DNA of 8,435 nucleotides from Winogradskyella sp. (GTDB lineage Bacteria; Bacteroidota; Bacteroidia; Flavobacteriales; Flavobacteriaceae). A model generated the notes under the pieces. The model was not told where the DNA came from, made no database searches, and saw only the letters and a list, made by a program, of their open reading frames with translations. Shown piece after piece: positions 1-5,924 of this stretch; positions within the stretch are counted from its first letter, which is position 1, and the number at the start of each line of letters is the position of its first letter. The DNA is taken from NCBI GenBank assembly GCA_030149115.1, contig JASBSE010000031.1, positions 1 through 8,435 of the forward strand, read 5' to 3'. The translations under genes were made by a program, and so were the position numbers.

Positions 1-371
1 TTAATATAACTCATAACTAATATTTTAGCTATAGAATCACAATTTTCAATGCGTAGCTCAATTTCTTTTTCTTTGTAAATATTATCTATATGATAAATCT
101 TACAAGAATCTAGTTTGGTATTACTCTTTGAAAAATCTACATTTCCATATTTAATAAGGTTTATAACCGTTGATGAATCTATGGTATGATTAGTTACAAA
201 GTTTGAGACGTCATTTGAGTAATGAATAGTTTTTGAACTTATGTTTTTTACCGTTCTTGCATTAGGTCCATAATCACAAGAGGCATCTTTACCATTTAGA
301 AAAAACATTAATATAATAAGACCTATAGAGAAACCTCCTAGATAATAGGCTAAACGTTGAGTAAATTTCAT
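1..371 (-). CDS. Membrane-anchored DUF4258-like protein (3' end missing)
   Basis: A minus-strand frame opens with ATG at 371 and stays open for 123 codons to the left edge, so the C-terminus lies outside the window. Residues about 11-26 (GGFSIGLIILMFFLNG) form one hydrophobic segment right after a basic N-terminus. This fits an uncleaved anchor or signal peptide with the rest exported. The outer part has three cysteines (32, 90, 111). A pattern around 66-113 (DSSTVINLIKYGNVDF, then a Cys-containing strand and ELRIENCDSIAK) resembles flavobacterial proteins annotated as DUF4258, which have no assigned biochemical role. That family name is from memory and is not certain. The start lies 13 bases after the ald stop on the same strand, so it is probably co-transcribed with ald. 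Confidence 0.75.
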   Translation of the reverse strand, partial: MKFTQRLAYYLGGFSIGLIILMFFLNGKDASCDYGPNARTVKNISSKTIHYSNDVSNFVTNHTIDSSTVINLIKYGNVDFSKSNTKLDSCKIYHIDNIYKEKEIELRIENCDSIAKILVMSYI

Positions 372-384
372 GTATTTAGATTAA

Positions 385-1584
385 TTAGAAAATTAATAAG
401 TTGGCATCATTGTAATCTAAACCAAACCATTCTGCAACAGATTTGTTAGTTAAAATACCGTGGTAAAAATACAATCCATTTTTTAATCCTCTATCAAAAC
501 GTAAAGCATTTTCTAAGCCTCCATGTTCACCAATTTCCAGAAGATAAGGTGTAAAAATATTACTAATAGATACAGAAGCAGTCCTAGAATATCTTGCAGG
601 AATATTTGGAACACAATAGTGTATAACTCCATTATTTTCAAAAGTAGGGTGGTCGTGTGTGGTAACTTCACTTGTTTCAAAACAACCTCCCATATCTATA
701 CTAACGTCTATGATTACAGATCCAGGTTTCATATGTTCTACCATAGTTTCTGTTACTACTACTGGTGCTCGATTGTTGCCTCTTACAGCTCCGATTGCGA
801 CATCACATCTTTTTAATGCTTTTAGTAAGTTTTTGGGTTGCATGGTAGATGTATATACAGATCTGCCCAAATTATTTTGAACACAACGTAGTTTAGTTAT
901 AGAGCTATCAAATATTTTTATGTTGGCCCCAAGTCCTATGGCCGAGCGCGCAGCAAACTCTCCTACAGTACCAGCACCAAGAATAAGAACTTCGGTTGGA
1001 GGTACACCATTAATATTGCCCATCATTAATCCGTTACCACCATTAACGTTAGAAAGTAACTCTGATGCAATTAATATAGATGCTGTGCCTGCAATTTCAC
1101 TAAGAGAGCGAACTGCTGGATAAGCACCATCTTCATCTTTTATATACTCAAAAGCTAATGCAGTAATTCGTTTTTTAGCTAATGCTTCAAAATAGGCTTT
1201 ACTTTGTGTTTTTATTTGTAATGCCGAAATTAATATAGTTTGTGGATTAATAAGTGATATCTCATCTAATGATGGTGGTTCAACTTTTAAAACCATAGGG
1301 CAGGAGTAAACTTTTGCTGTATCTTTGGTAACTTCTGCACCAGCATCACTGTAATCTTTGTCTTTAAAATTAGCGCCTTCTCCAGCTCCAGATTCAAATA
1401 AAACACGATGCCCATTAGCTGTTAATGCAGAAACTGCATCTGGTGTAAGACATACTCGACTTTCTTGAAAATGGGTTTCTTTAGGAATTCCTATGAAAAG
1501 TTCCCCTTTTTGTTTAAAAATTTCTAAAGTCTCTTCTTGTGGAAGTAATTGAGCTTTAGTGAATGGTGATAAAGATTTACTCAT
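385..1584 (-). CDS. ald: Alanine dehydrogenase family protein, Bacteroidota type (active-site His replaced by Gln)
   Basis: The family oxidises L-alanine to pyruvate and ammonia with NAD+ in the cytoplasm. The 399-residue product has a roughly 30-residue N-terminal extension, then GIPKE (32-36) and an ESRV segment whose Arg43 matches the substrate-binding Arg. Lys100 (VLKVEPP) matches the pyruvate-binding Lys. The Rossmann glycine motif GAGTVG is at 203-208, an acidic residue at 226 suits NAD binding, and DVSIDMGG (293-300) is the conserved Asp loop. The usual catalytic His (FLH in characterised enzymes) aligns with Gln123 in SALQIKT, so true alanine dehydrogenase activity is uncertain. The frame is open up to an ATG at 1626, but I chose the ATG at 1584 (MSKSLSPF) because family proteins usually begin there. 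A one-mismatch -7 element, CAAGTTTG (minus strand, 1633-1626), would place transcription start downstream of the 1626 ATG. No clear terminator follows, and the DUF4258-like gene comes next. Confidence 0.88.
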   Translation of the reverse strand: MSKSLSPFTKAQLLPQEETLEIFKQKGELFIGIPKETHFQESRVCLTPDAVSALTANGHRVLFESGAGEGANFKDKDYSDAGAEVTKDTAKVYSCPMVLKVEPPSLDEISLINPQTILISALQIKTQSKAYFEALAKKRITALAFEYIKDEDGAYPAVRSLSEIAGTASILIASELLSNVNGGNGLMMGNINGVPPTEVLILGAGTVGEFAARSAIGLGANIKIFDSSITKLRCVQNNLGRSVYTSTMQPKNLLKALKRCDVAIGAVRGNNRAPVVVTETMVEHMKPGSVIIDVSIDMGGCFETSEVTTHDHPTFENNGVIHYCVPNIPARYSRTASVSISNIFTPYLLEIGEHGGLENALRFDRGLKNGLYFYHGILTNKSVAEWFGLDYNDANLLIF

Positions 1585-1692
1585 TAAGTTAGAAATTGAC
1601 TTAGTTGTTGCAAGATAATAAAACACAAACTTGCTTTACTAAATTATCTAACTTTTAAATTACAAATTAAATTTTAATGGATAAAATATTGA

Positions 1693-2247
1693 CTAGAAAT
1701 ACTGTTTAACTTTACCCCAAAAGGTTTTTGGTTTAATCATAAATTCATCCTCTAGTTCCTCCATGGTTTTGTCATGATCATTTATTTTATTAAACATTCT
1801 AGCTCTTATCAAATAAATGGAAGGAAAGATTATAGCCATTAAGGGTAGTAGCCAAATTATATCAAACTCATCTGTATATCTTGCGTCAAAATTTAACGCG
1901 CTTATAAGTTGAAATAAAAACATTACGATTGGTACTAATAAAGCGTGATACCACCAATGACGACATGTGAAGAACCAAATTAAAGAAAGAAATAAAGGAA
2001 TAAATTTCATTGATAATACCCAAAAAGCCACATTAGCACTTCCATATTCAATACTTTCGTAGGTACCAAAAACAGTGTCCCATTTAGCAACATCAGGAAC
2101 GTATTCATAAAGATAAAACAAAAAGGGAGTAGCAGCTACAAGTGATGCAACTATACTCCCTAAAATAATCTTTCTGTTATAAGATTTTTTATCCGTGAGT
2201 CGGAACTTTAAGTTTTCTTTTGTCAACTTTTGTTGTTGTTTGTCCAT
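1693..2247 (-). CDS. Four-helix integral membrane protein of unknown function
   Basis: I do not recognise the family. The 184-residue product has a charged, lysine-rich N-terminus (1-26) and four hydrophobic segments at about 27-47, 71-93, 99-118 and 129-148. The acidic and basic C-terminal tail (about 150-184) includes MEELEDEFM. Basic residues at the N-terminus, in the short loop between helices 2 and 3 (CRHWW) and after helix 4 (RAR) predict both ends in the cytoplasm. The start is the only ATG before residue 80. It lies inside the upstream 47-codon gene, overlapping it by 59 bases in another frame, so the two are probably on one transcript and may be translationally coupled. A 108-base gap separates it from the chosen ald start. 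No enzymatic motif is visible. Confidence 0.8.
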   Translation of the reverse strand: MDKQQQKLTKENLKFRLTDKKSYNRKIILGSIVASLVAATPFLFYLYEYVPDVAKWDTVFGTYESIEYGSANVAFWVLSMKFIPLFLSLIWFFTCRHWWYHALLVPIVMFLFQLISALNFDARYTDEFDIIWLLPLMAIIFPSIYLIRARMFNKINDHDKTMEELEDEFMIKPKTFWGKVKQYF

Positions 2248-2332
2248 CTAAGTCGATAATGTTAGTTGCTTGAGCAGTGAATAACACTCCGCCGAAGATA
2301 GCAATCGCTAGTACTAGTTTTTTAGCTTTCAT
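2189..2332 (-). CDS. Small secreted peptide (47 residues)
   Basis: This minus-strand frame has an ATG at 2332 and a TAA at 2189-2191. The product opens with a textbook signal peptide: basic MKAKK, a hydrophobic core LVLAIAIFGGVLF, and TAQA as a plausible signal peptidase I site after about residue 22. A mature peptide of about 25 residues follows, ending DKRKLKVPTHG, strongly basic and with no cysteine. A perfect -7 promoter element lies 30 bases upstream of the ATG, after a terminator, so the gene appears to start its own transcription unit. Its last 59 bases overlap the start of the membrane protein gene in a different frame. Similar short signal-peptide genes occur in Flavobacteriaceae, but I cannot name a family. 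The function is unknown. Confidence 0.62.
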   Translation of the reverse strand: MKAKKLVLAIAIFGGVLFTAQATNIIDLDGQTTTKVDKRKLKVPTHG

Positions 2333-2362
2333 AATTTAAAGGGATTTAATTAATTAATAATA

Positions 2363-2370
2363 CAAATTTA
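2363..2370 (-). promoter_or_regulatory. Bacteroidota -7 promoter element for the small peptide gene
   Basis: On the minus strand the bases read TAAATTTG, a perfect match to the Bacteroidota -7 consensus TAnnTTTG. It lies 30 bases before the ATG at 2332, predicting a leader of roughly 25 bases. The nearest upstream TTG is about 25 bases away, farther than the usual spacing, so the -33 element is weak or absent. Its position between the tsaE terminator and the peptide ATG supports it. Confidence 0.55.
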
Positions 2371-2413
2371 CAGCGACTGCTAAGTCTCTGAAAATCAATT
2401 AATGTTAAAATCC

Positions 2414-2458
2414 AAAAAATTATGAGGTTTTAGTTACGGAAAAACCGTAACACCATAA
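2414..2458 (-). terminator. Intrinsic terminator downstream of tsaE
   Basis: Read on the minus strand, an extended hairpin forms 32 bases after the tsaE stop. The core stem is GTTACGG/CCGTAAC (7 perfect pairs, positions 2445-2451 and 2433-2439) around a TTTTT loop. It is extended outwards by GGT/ACC and TTAT/ATAA with small one-sided bulges. The last pair is followed directly by TTTTTT (2419-2414). Stem plus immediate T-run is the classical factor-independent terminator layout. It separates porX-tsaE from the peptide and membrane protein unit. Confidence 0.72.
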
Positions 2459-2489
2459 CTCTTTCAGAAGAATGTTAAATGAAATTTGT

Positions 2490-2954
2490 TTAAAATTTCT
2501 GTTCTGTCATAGCATTATTTTCGGTTAAAAGTTTTTTATTTATAGTCAATTTGAGGGATCTTCTTTCTTCGTCTAGTTTAGTGATTGTAATGGTTTGAGT
2601 GTTTTCTGGTAATAATTCTTCTACACGATTTGGCCATTCTATAAACAACCAATGGTTACTGTAAAAATAATCTTCAATTCCAAAATTATAAGCTTCTTCT
2701 ATAGACTCGATTCTATAGAAATCAAAGTGATAAATTTTATCATCTTTTAACTTATACTCGTTAACAATAGAAAAAGTTGGGCTAGTTGCAATATCATCGC
2801 TATGCATAGCTTTTAACATAGCATTGATGAATGTTGTTTTGCCAGTTCCCATTTTTCCATCAAACAAAATTACTTTAGACTCTAAATGTTTAAGAACTTT
2901 TAGAGCAGTACTATCAATTTCATTTAAATGGTATGTTAACTCAATATTATCCAC
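2490..2954 (-). CDS. tsaE: tRNA threonylcarbamoyladenosine biosynthesis ATPase TsaE
   Basis: TsaE is the cytoplasmic P-loop ATPase that works with TsaB and TsaD in making N6-threonylcarbamoyladenosine at position 37 of ANN-decoding tRNAs. The 154-residue product has Walker A GKMGTGKTT (33-41), the family SPTF segment (58-61), HFDFYR (76-81) and IEWP (105-108), in the order and length normal for the family. The start codon is GTG at 2954-2952. An in-frame TAA lies three codons upstream and no ATG occurs before residue 37, so GTG is effectively forced. It follows porX by 98 bases on the same strand. A 9-base-arm inverted repeat sits 7 bases before the GTG, and a strong terminator follows the gene. 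Confidence 0.95.
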   Translation of the reverse strand: MDNIELTYHLNEIDSTALKVLKHLESKVILFDGKMGTGKTTFINAMLKAMHSDDIATSPTFSIVNEYKLKDDKIYHFDFYRIESIEEAYNFGIEDYFYSNHWLFIEWPNRVEELLPENTQTITITKLDEERRSLKLTINKKLLTENNAMTEQKF

Positions 2955-2961
2955 TCTTGTG

Positions 2962-2992
2962 TATTACTAATTACGATGCAATGTTAGTAATA
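2962..2992. repeat. Inverted repeat just upstream of the tsaE start
   Basis: TATTACTAA (2962-2970) and TTAGTAATA (2984-2992) are perfect 9-base inverted arms around a 13-base spacer. The inner edge is 7 bases from the tsaE GTG. In RNA it would form an AU-rich hairpin next to the ribosome binding region; as DNA it could be an operator. Chance occurrence in AT-rich sequence is possible. Confidence 0.5.
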
Positions 2993-3013
2993 AAATTTCT
3001 AAAAACCTAGAAA
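2991..3013 (-). terminator. Weak terminator-like hairpin between porX and tsaE
   Basis: On the minus strand TTTCTA (3013-3008) and TAGAAA (3001-2996) pair around GGTTTT and are followed by TTTTA. The stem is only six pairs, five of them A-T, so at best it would cause partial termination or RNA processing after porX. It could be a chance feature of AT-rich DNA. Confidence 0.25.
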
Positions 3014-3052
3014 AAAGTGCATTTCATCGGATTTTTTAAGCTTTTAACGGAT

Positions 3053-4606
3053 TTATTTAGGCTCTAAAACCACAAATGGGATAATCATTTCTTCTAAAGA
3101 AACTCCACCATGTTGATAGGTATTTCTATAGTAGCTTACATAGTGATTATAGTTGTTTGGATAAGCTAAGAATAAGTCTCCTTTAGCAAATATAAATGAG
3201 CTACTCATAGTTAATGAAGGTAAATGAACAGACTTTGGATTTTTGATAGCCAATACATCTTTATCTTGATAGGTAAGACTACGACCTGTTTTATACCTTA
3301 AATTAAGACTTGTATCTCTGTCTCCAATGACTTTAGATGGTGCTTTTACATTTATAGTTCCATGATCTGTGGTTAAAATTAATTTAAATCCTAACTGTTG
3401 CGACAATTGTATCATTTCTAACAAAGGTGAATTTTTAAACCAGCTCTGTGTTAAAGAGCGATAAGCTTTGTCGTTCGAAGCTAATTCTTTAACAACTTCC
3501 ATTTCGGTTTTGGAGTGGGAGAGCATGTCAACAAAATTGTATACAATAACACTTAAGTCATTGTTTTTTAAACTTCTAAAATTTTCAACTAGTTTTTTAC
3601 CTGATTTTAAATTAGTGATTTTGTGGTATTCGTATTTAATATGGTTAAGCCCAAGGCGCTTTAATTGTTCTCTTAAAAAATCATCTTCATGTAGATTTTT
3701 ACCACCTTCGTCAATATCATTTTTCCAGTACTGTGGAAATAGCTTTTCCATATCAGAAGGCATAAGGCCAGAGAAAATAGCATTTCTTGCATATTGGGTT
3801 GCTGTTGGAAGAATACTGAAAAATGGTAATTCTGATGTTTTCTTGTAGTAGTTATTCACTACAGGTTCAAAAGCTTTCCACTGGTCGTATCTTAGGTTGT
3901 CTATTACCACCATAATTGTTGGTTGCTTATCGCTTAATTCAGGAACAACTTTTTCCTTAAATAATGTGTGAGACATTATAGGAGCATCAGAATTTGGTTG
4001 AAACCAATCTTCGTAATTTTTCTCAATAAACTTTCCAAATTGTAAATTTGCTTCTGTTTTTTGAGATTCAAGAATATCTGTCATTCCAATATCTTCAATA
4101 TCTTCGAGTTGAAGCTCCCAGTAAATCAGTTTTTGATATAAATCAGCCCATTCCTCATAAGAATTTACCATAGATAAGTCCATAGCAATTTTTCTAAACT
4201 CCTGTTGGTAGTTGGATGTTGTTTTTTCAGATACTAAGCGTGAATGATCTAAGTTCTTTTTTAAACTCAGTAAAATTTGATTTGGATTAACTGGTTTTAT
4301 AAGATAATCTGCTATTTTGCTTCCAATAGCTTCTTCCATAATATACTCTTCCTCACTTTTTGTAATCATCACTACAGGAAGATTAGGGCGACGCTCTTTT
4401 ATTTCGTTTAGGGTTTCTAGACCAGTAAGACCTGGCATATTTTCATCTAAAAAAACGATATCAAAATTGGTGTCATTAATAATCTCTAAAGCTTCTGTAC
4501 CGCTTTGACATTTAGTTACCTTATATTGTTTTTGTTCTAAAAAGAGAATATGTGGCTTTAATAAATCAATTTCGTCGTCTACCCAAAGAATATTTATGTT
4601 GTTCAT
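3053..4606 (-). CDS. porX: PorX: response regulator with PglZ domain, type IX secretion control
   Basis: PorX is the response regulator of the PorX/PorY two-component system, needed in Bacteroidota for expression and function of the type IX secretion system. The 517-residue length matches known PorX. The receiver domain (1-120) has the acidic pair D10/D11, phosphoacceptor D54 (FLDENMPG), T82 and K104 (LIKP). A helical linker (about 125-220) leads to the PglZ, alkaline-phosphatase-superfamily domain. There the metal-site and nucleophile motifs are intact: D236 (VVIDNLRYDQW), the Thr-rich PTATQYARN (267-275), D360 (NFVDMLSH), D414-H415 (TTDHG) and H499 (QHGG). In characterised PorX this domain is a zinc phosphodiesterase acting on oligonucleotides. 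There is no DNA-binding domain. The ATG at 4606 is only 24 bases from a divergent HD-domain gene, so its promoter must lie within that gene's 5' end. Confidence 0.95.
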   Translation of the reverse strand: MNNINILWVDDEIDLLKPHILFLEQKQYKVTKCQSGTEALEIINDTNFDIVFLDENMPGLTGLETLNEIKERRPNLPVVMITKSEEEYIMEEAIGSKIADYLIKPVNPNQILLSLKKNLDHSRLVSEKTTSNYQQEFRKIAMDLSMVNSYEEWADLYQKLIYWELQLEDIEDIGMTDILESQKTEANLQFGKFIEKNYEDWFQPNSDAPIMSHTLFKEKVVPELSDKQPTIMVVIDNLRYDQWKAFEPVVNNYYKKTSELPFFSILPTATQYARNAIFSGLMPSDMEKLFPQYWKNDIDEGGKNLHEDDFLREQLKRLGLNHIKYEYHKITNLKSGKKLVENFRSLKNNDLSVIVYNFVDMLSHSKTEMEVVKELASNDKAYRSLTQSWFKNSPLLEMIQLSQQLGFKLILTTDHGTINVKAPSKVIGDRDTSLNLRYKTGRSLTYQDKDVLAIKNPKSVHLPSLTMSSSFIFAKGDLFLAYPNNYNHYVSYYRNTYQHGGVSLEEMIIPFVVLEPK

Positions 4607-4607
4607 G

Positions 4608-4615
4608 TATATTTG
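4608..4615 (+). promoter_or_regulatory. Bacteroidota -7 element for the HD-domain gene
   Basis: TATATTTG matches TAnnTTTG perfectly and occupies a third of the 24-base gap between the divergent genes. It lies 15 bases before the ATG at 4631, so the leader would be only about 10-12 bases. No good TTG -33 element is seen at the usual distance, which would fall inside the porX coding region. Confidence 0.45.
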
Positions 4616-4625
4616 TTTTCTAATT

Positions 4626-4639
4626 AATGAATGTTCATT
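4626..4639. repeat. Short palindrome over the HD-gene start codon
   Basis: AATGAA (4626-4631) and TTCATT (4634-4639) are inverted arms separated by TG. The element covers the ATG at 4631 and lies 20-33 bases upstream of the porX ATG, where a regulator could affect both genes. It is short, so it may be chance. Confidence 0.25.
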
Positions 4640-5869
4640 TTGAAGTCTAATAATAAACTTAAAATATTTAACGATCCAATTTACGGATTTATTACGATTC
4701 CTAATTCGTTAATTTTCGACCTTATTCAGCATAAATACTTTCAGAGATTACGTCGTATTACACAAATGGGATTGTCTTATTTGGTGTATCCAGGTGCACA
4801 TCATACGCGTTTTCATCATGCATTAGGAAGTATGCATTTAATGCAAAAAGCTATCAATGTGCTTCGTTTTAAGGGGGTTTCAATTTCTAGTGAAGAAGAA
4901 AATGGGCTACTAATCGCTATTTTATTACATGATATTGGGCATGGTCCTTTTTCTCATGCTATGGAACATAGTATAGTAAACGACATTTCTCACGAAGAAA
5001 TTTCCCTTCAATTTATGGAAAAACTCAATGAAGAGTTTAACGGAAGTTTAACGTTAGCGATCTCAATTTTTAAACGAGAATATCCGCGTAAGTTTATGTG
5101 TCAGCTTATATCTAGTCAGCTGGATATGGATAGAGCAGATTATCTAAAGCGAGATAGTTTTTACACAGGAGTTGCTGAAGGTAATATTAATAGTGAACGT
5201 TTAATTACCATGCTTAATGTGGTAAATGATGAATTGGTTGTAGAGGAAAAGGGGATTTACAGTGTAGAAAAGTTTTTGGTCGCAAGACGTTTTATGTATT
5301 GGCAAGTATATTTACATAAAACAGGAATAGCAGCAGAGCAATTATTAACAAGGATTTTAAAGAGAGCTAAAGAGTTGGTGCAACAAGGAGAGCAATTGAG
5401 TTGTAGCGAGCCTTTAAATTTCTTTTTAACATCCGAAGTTAACCTTAAAAGTTTTGATACTGATACTTTAACAGTATTTGCAAATCTTGATGACTATGAT
5501 ATTGTTGCAGCTATGAAGTCGTGGAGAAATCATAACGATTTTGTTTTAAGTAATTTATGTCAAATGATTCTTGATAGAGATTTGTTGAAAATAAAAATTA
5601 AGAATAAGCCTGTAAATATTTCAGACTTGCAAACACACCATAAGACATTAATGGACAGATATAATATTTCTGTAGAGGAAGCTGATTATTTTGTTTTTAG
5701 TGGGGAAATAACCAATGTGGCATATCAGAGTAAAAAACAGCATATTAACATACAATTAAAGTCTGGTAAAATAAAAGATATTGTAAAAGCATCTGATCAA
5801 CTTAACCTAAAAGCACTTAGTAAACCTGTTACCAAATACTATATGTGTTATCCTAAAAAGAAAATGTGA
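4631..5869 (+). CDS. HD-domain phosphohydrolase (dNTPase/SAMHD1-like)
   Basis: This is a predicted cytoplasmic metal-dependent phosphohydrolase of the HD superfamily, in the branch related to dNTP triphosphohydrolases and SAMHD1. The 412-residue product opens with IFNDPIYGFI (12-21), typical of the branch. The metal-binding set is complete: HTRFHHALG (58-66, His63 ligand), LLHDIGHGPFSH (98-109, H100-D101 and H104), and the later Asp in QLDMDRADYLKRD (163-175). The basic HKYFQRLRRI segment (34-43) also matches dNTPase-like proteins. The C-terminal third (about 260-412) has no motif I recognise. The actual substrate is unknown. A TTG at 4640 (giving MKSNNKLK) is an alternative start. Divergent from porX with a 24-base gap; lpxD follows 51 bases after its stop but has its own -7 element. 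Confidence 0.88.
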   Translation: MFILKSNNKLKIFNDPIYGFITIPNSLIFDLIQHKYFQRLRRITQMGLSYLVYPGAHHTRFHHALGSMHLMQKAINVLRFKGVSISSEEENGLLIAILLHDIGHGPFSHAMEHSIVNDISHEEISLQFMEKLNEEFNGSLTLAISIFKREYPRKFMCQLISSQLDMDRADYLKRDSFYTGVAEGNINSERLITMLNVVNDELVVEEKGIYSVEKFLVARRFMYWQVYLHKTGIAAEQLLTRILKRAKELVQQGEQLSCSEPLNFFLTSEVNLKSFDTDTLTVFANLDDYDIVAAMKSWRNHNDFVLSNLCQMILDRDLLKIKIKNKPVNISDLQTHHKTLMDRYNISVEEADYFVFSGEITNVAYQSKKQHINIQLKSGKIKDIVKASDQLNLKALSKPVTKYYMCYPKKKM

Positions 5870-5880
5870 TACATTTTTTC

Positions 5881-5888
5881 TATTTTTG
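5881..5888 (+). promoter_or_regulatory. Bacteroidota -7 element for lpxD-lpxC/fabZ
   Basis: TATTTTTG fits TAnnTTTG perfectly and is followed by CGC, the form often seen before flavobacterial genes. It lies 11 bases after the HD-gene stop and 32 bases before the lpxD TTG. A T-run precedes it, but no clear TTG -33 element does. It suggests the lipid A genes can be transcribed independently of the HD gene. Confidence 0.55.
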
Positions 5889-5900
5889 CGCAAACCAACT

Positions 5901-5924
5901 ATGATCATAAAATCAAATAATTGA
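5901..5924 (+). other. Possible leader mini-reading frame overlapping the lpxD start
   Basis: ATG at 5901 begins a seven-codon frame (MIIKSNN) whose TGA stop (5922-5924) overlaps the TTG start of lpxD (5921-5923). It lies between the predicted promoter and lpxD, so termination could feed re-initiation at the weak TTG. There is no ribosome binding site to support it, and a chance ATG is possible. Confidence 0.2.

Noticed and set aside
523..1123. Three overlapping plus-strand open frames (523-816, 659-880, 920-1123) opposite ald
   Set aside because: They lie antisense to well-conserved ald coding sequence, show no domain-like composition and have no promoter; they are shadow frames.
1585..1626. 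Fourteen-residue N-terminal extension of ald from the ATG at 1626
   Set aside because: Family proteins usually begin at the MSKSLSPF-type start, and a near-match -7 element overlaps the 1626 ATG region, so the extension is probably not translated.
3468..3848. 126-codon plus-strand open frame opposite porX
   Set aside because: Antisense to the conserved PglZ domain; low-complexity Ser/Leu-rich translation typical of a shadow of AT-rich coding DNA.
4317..4508. 63-codon plus-strand open frame opposite the porX receiver domain
   Set aside because: Antisense to conserved receiver motifs, with no start signals and no recognisable product.
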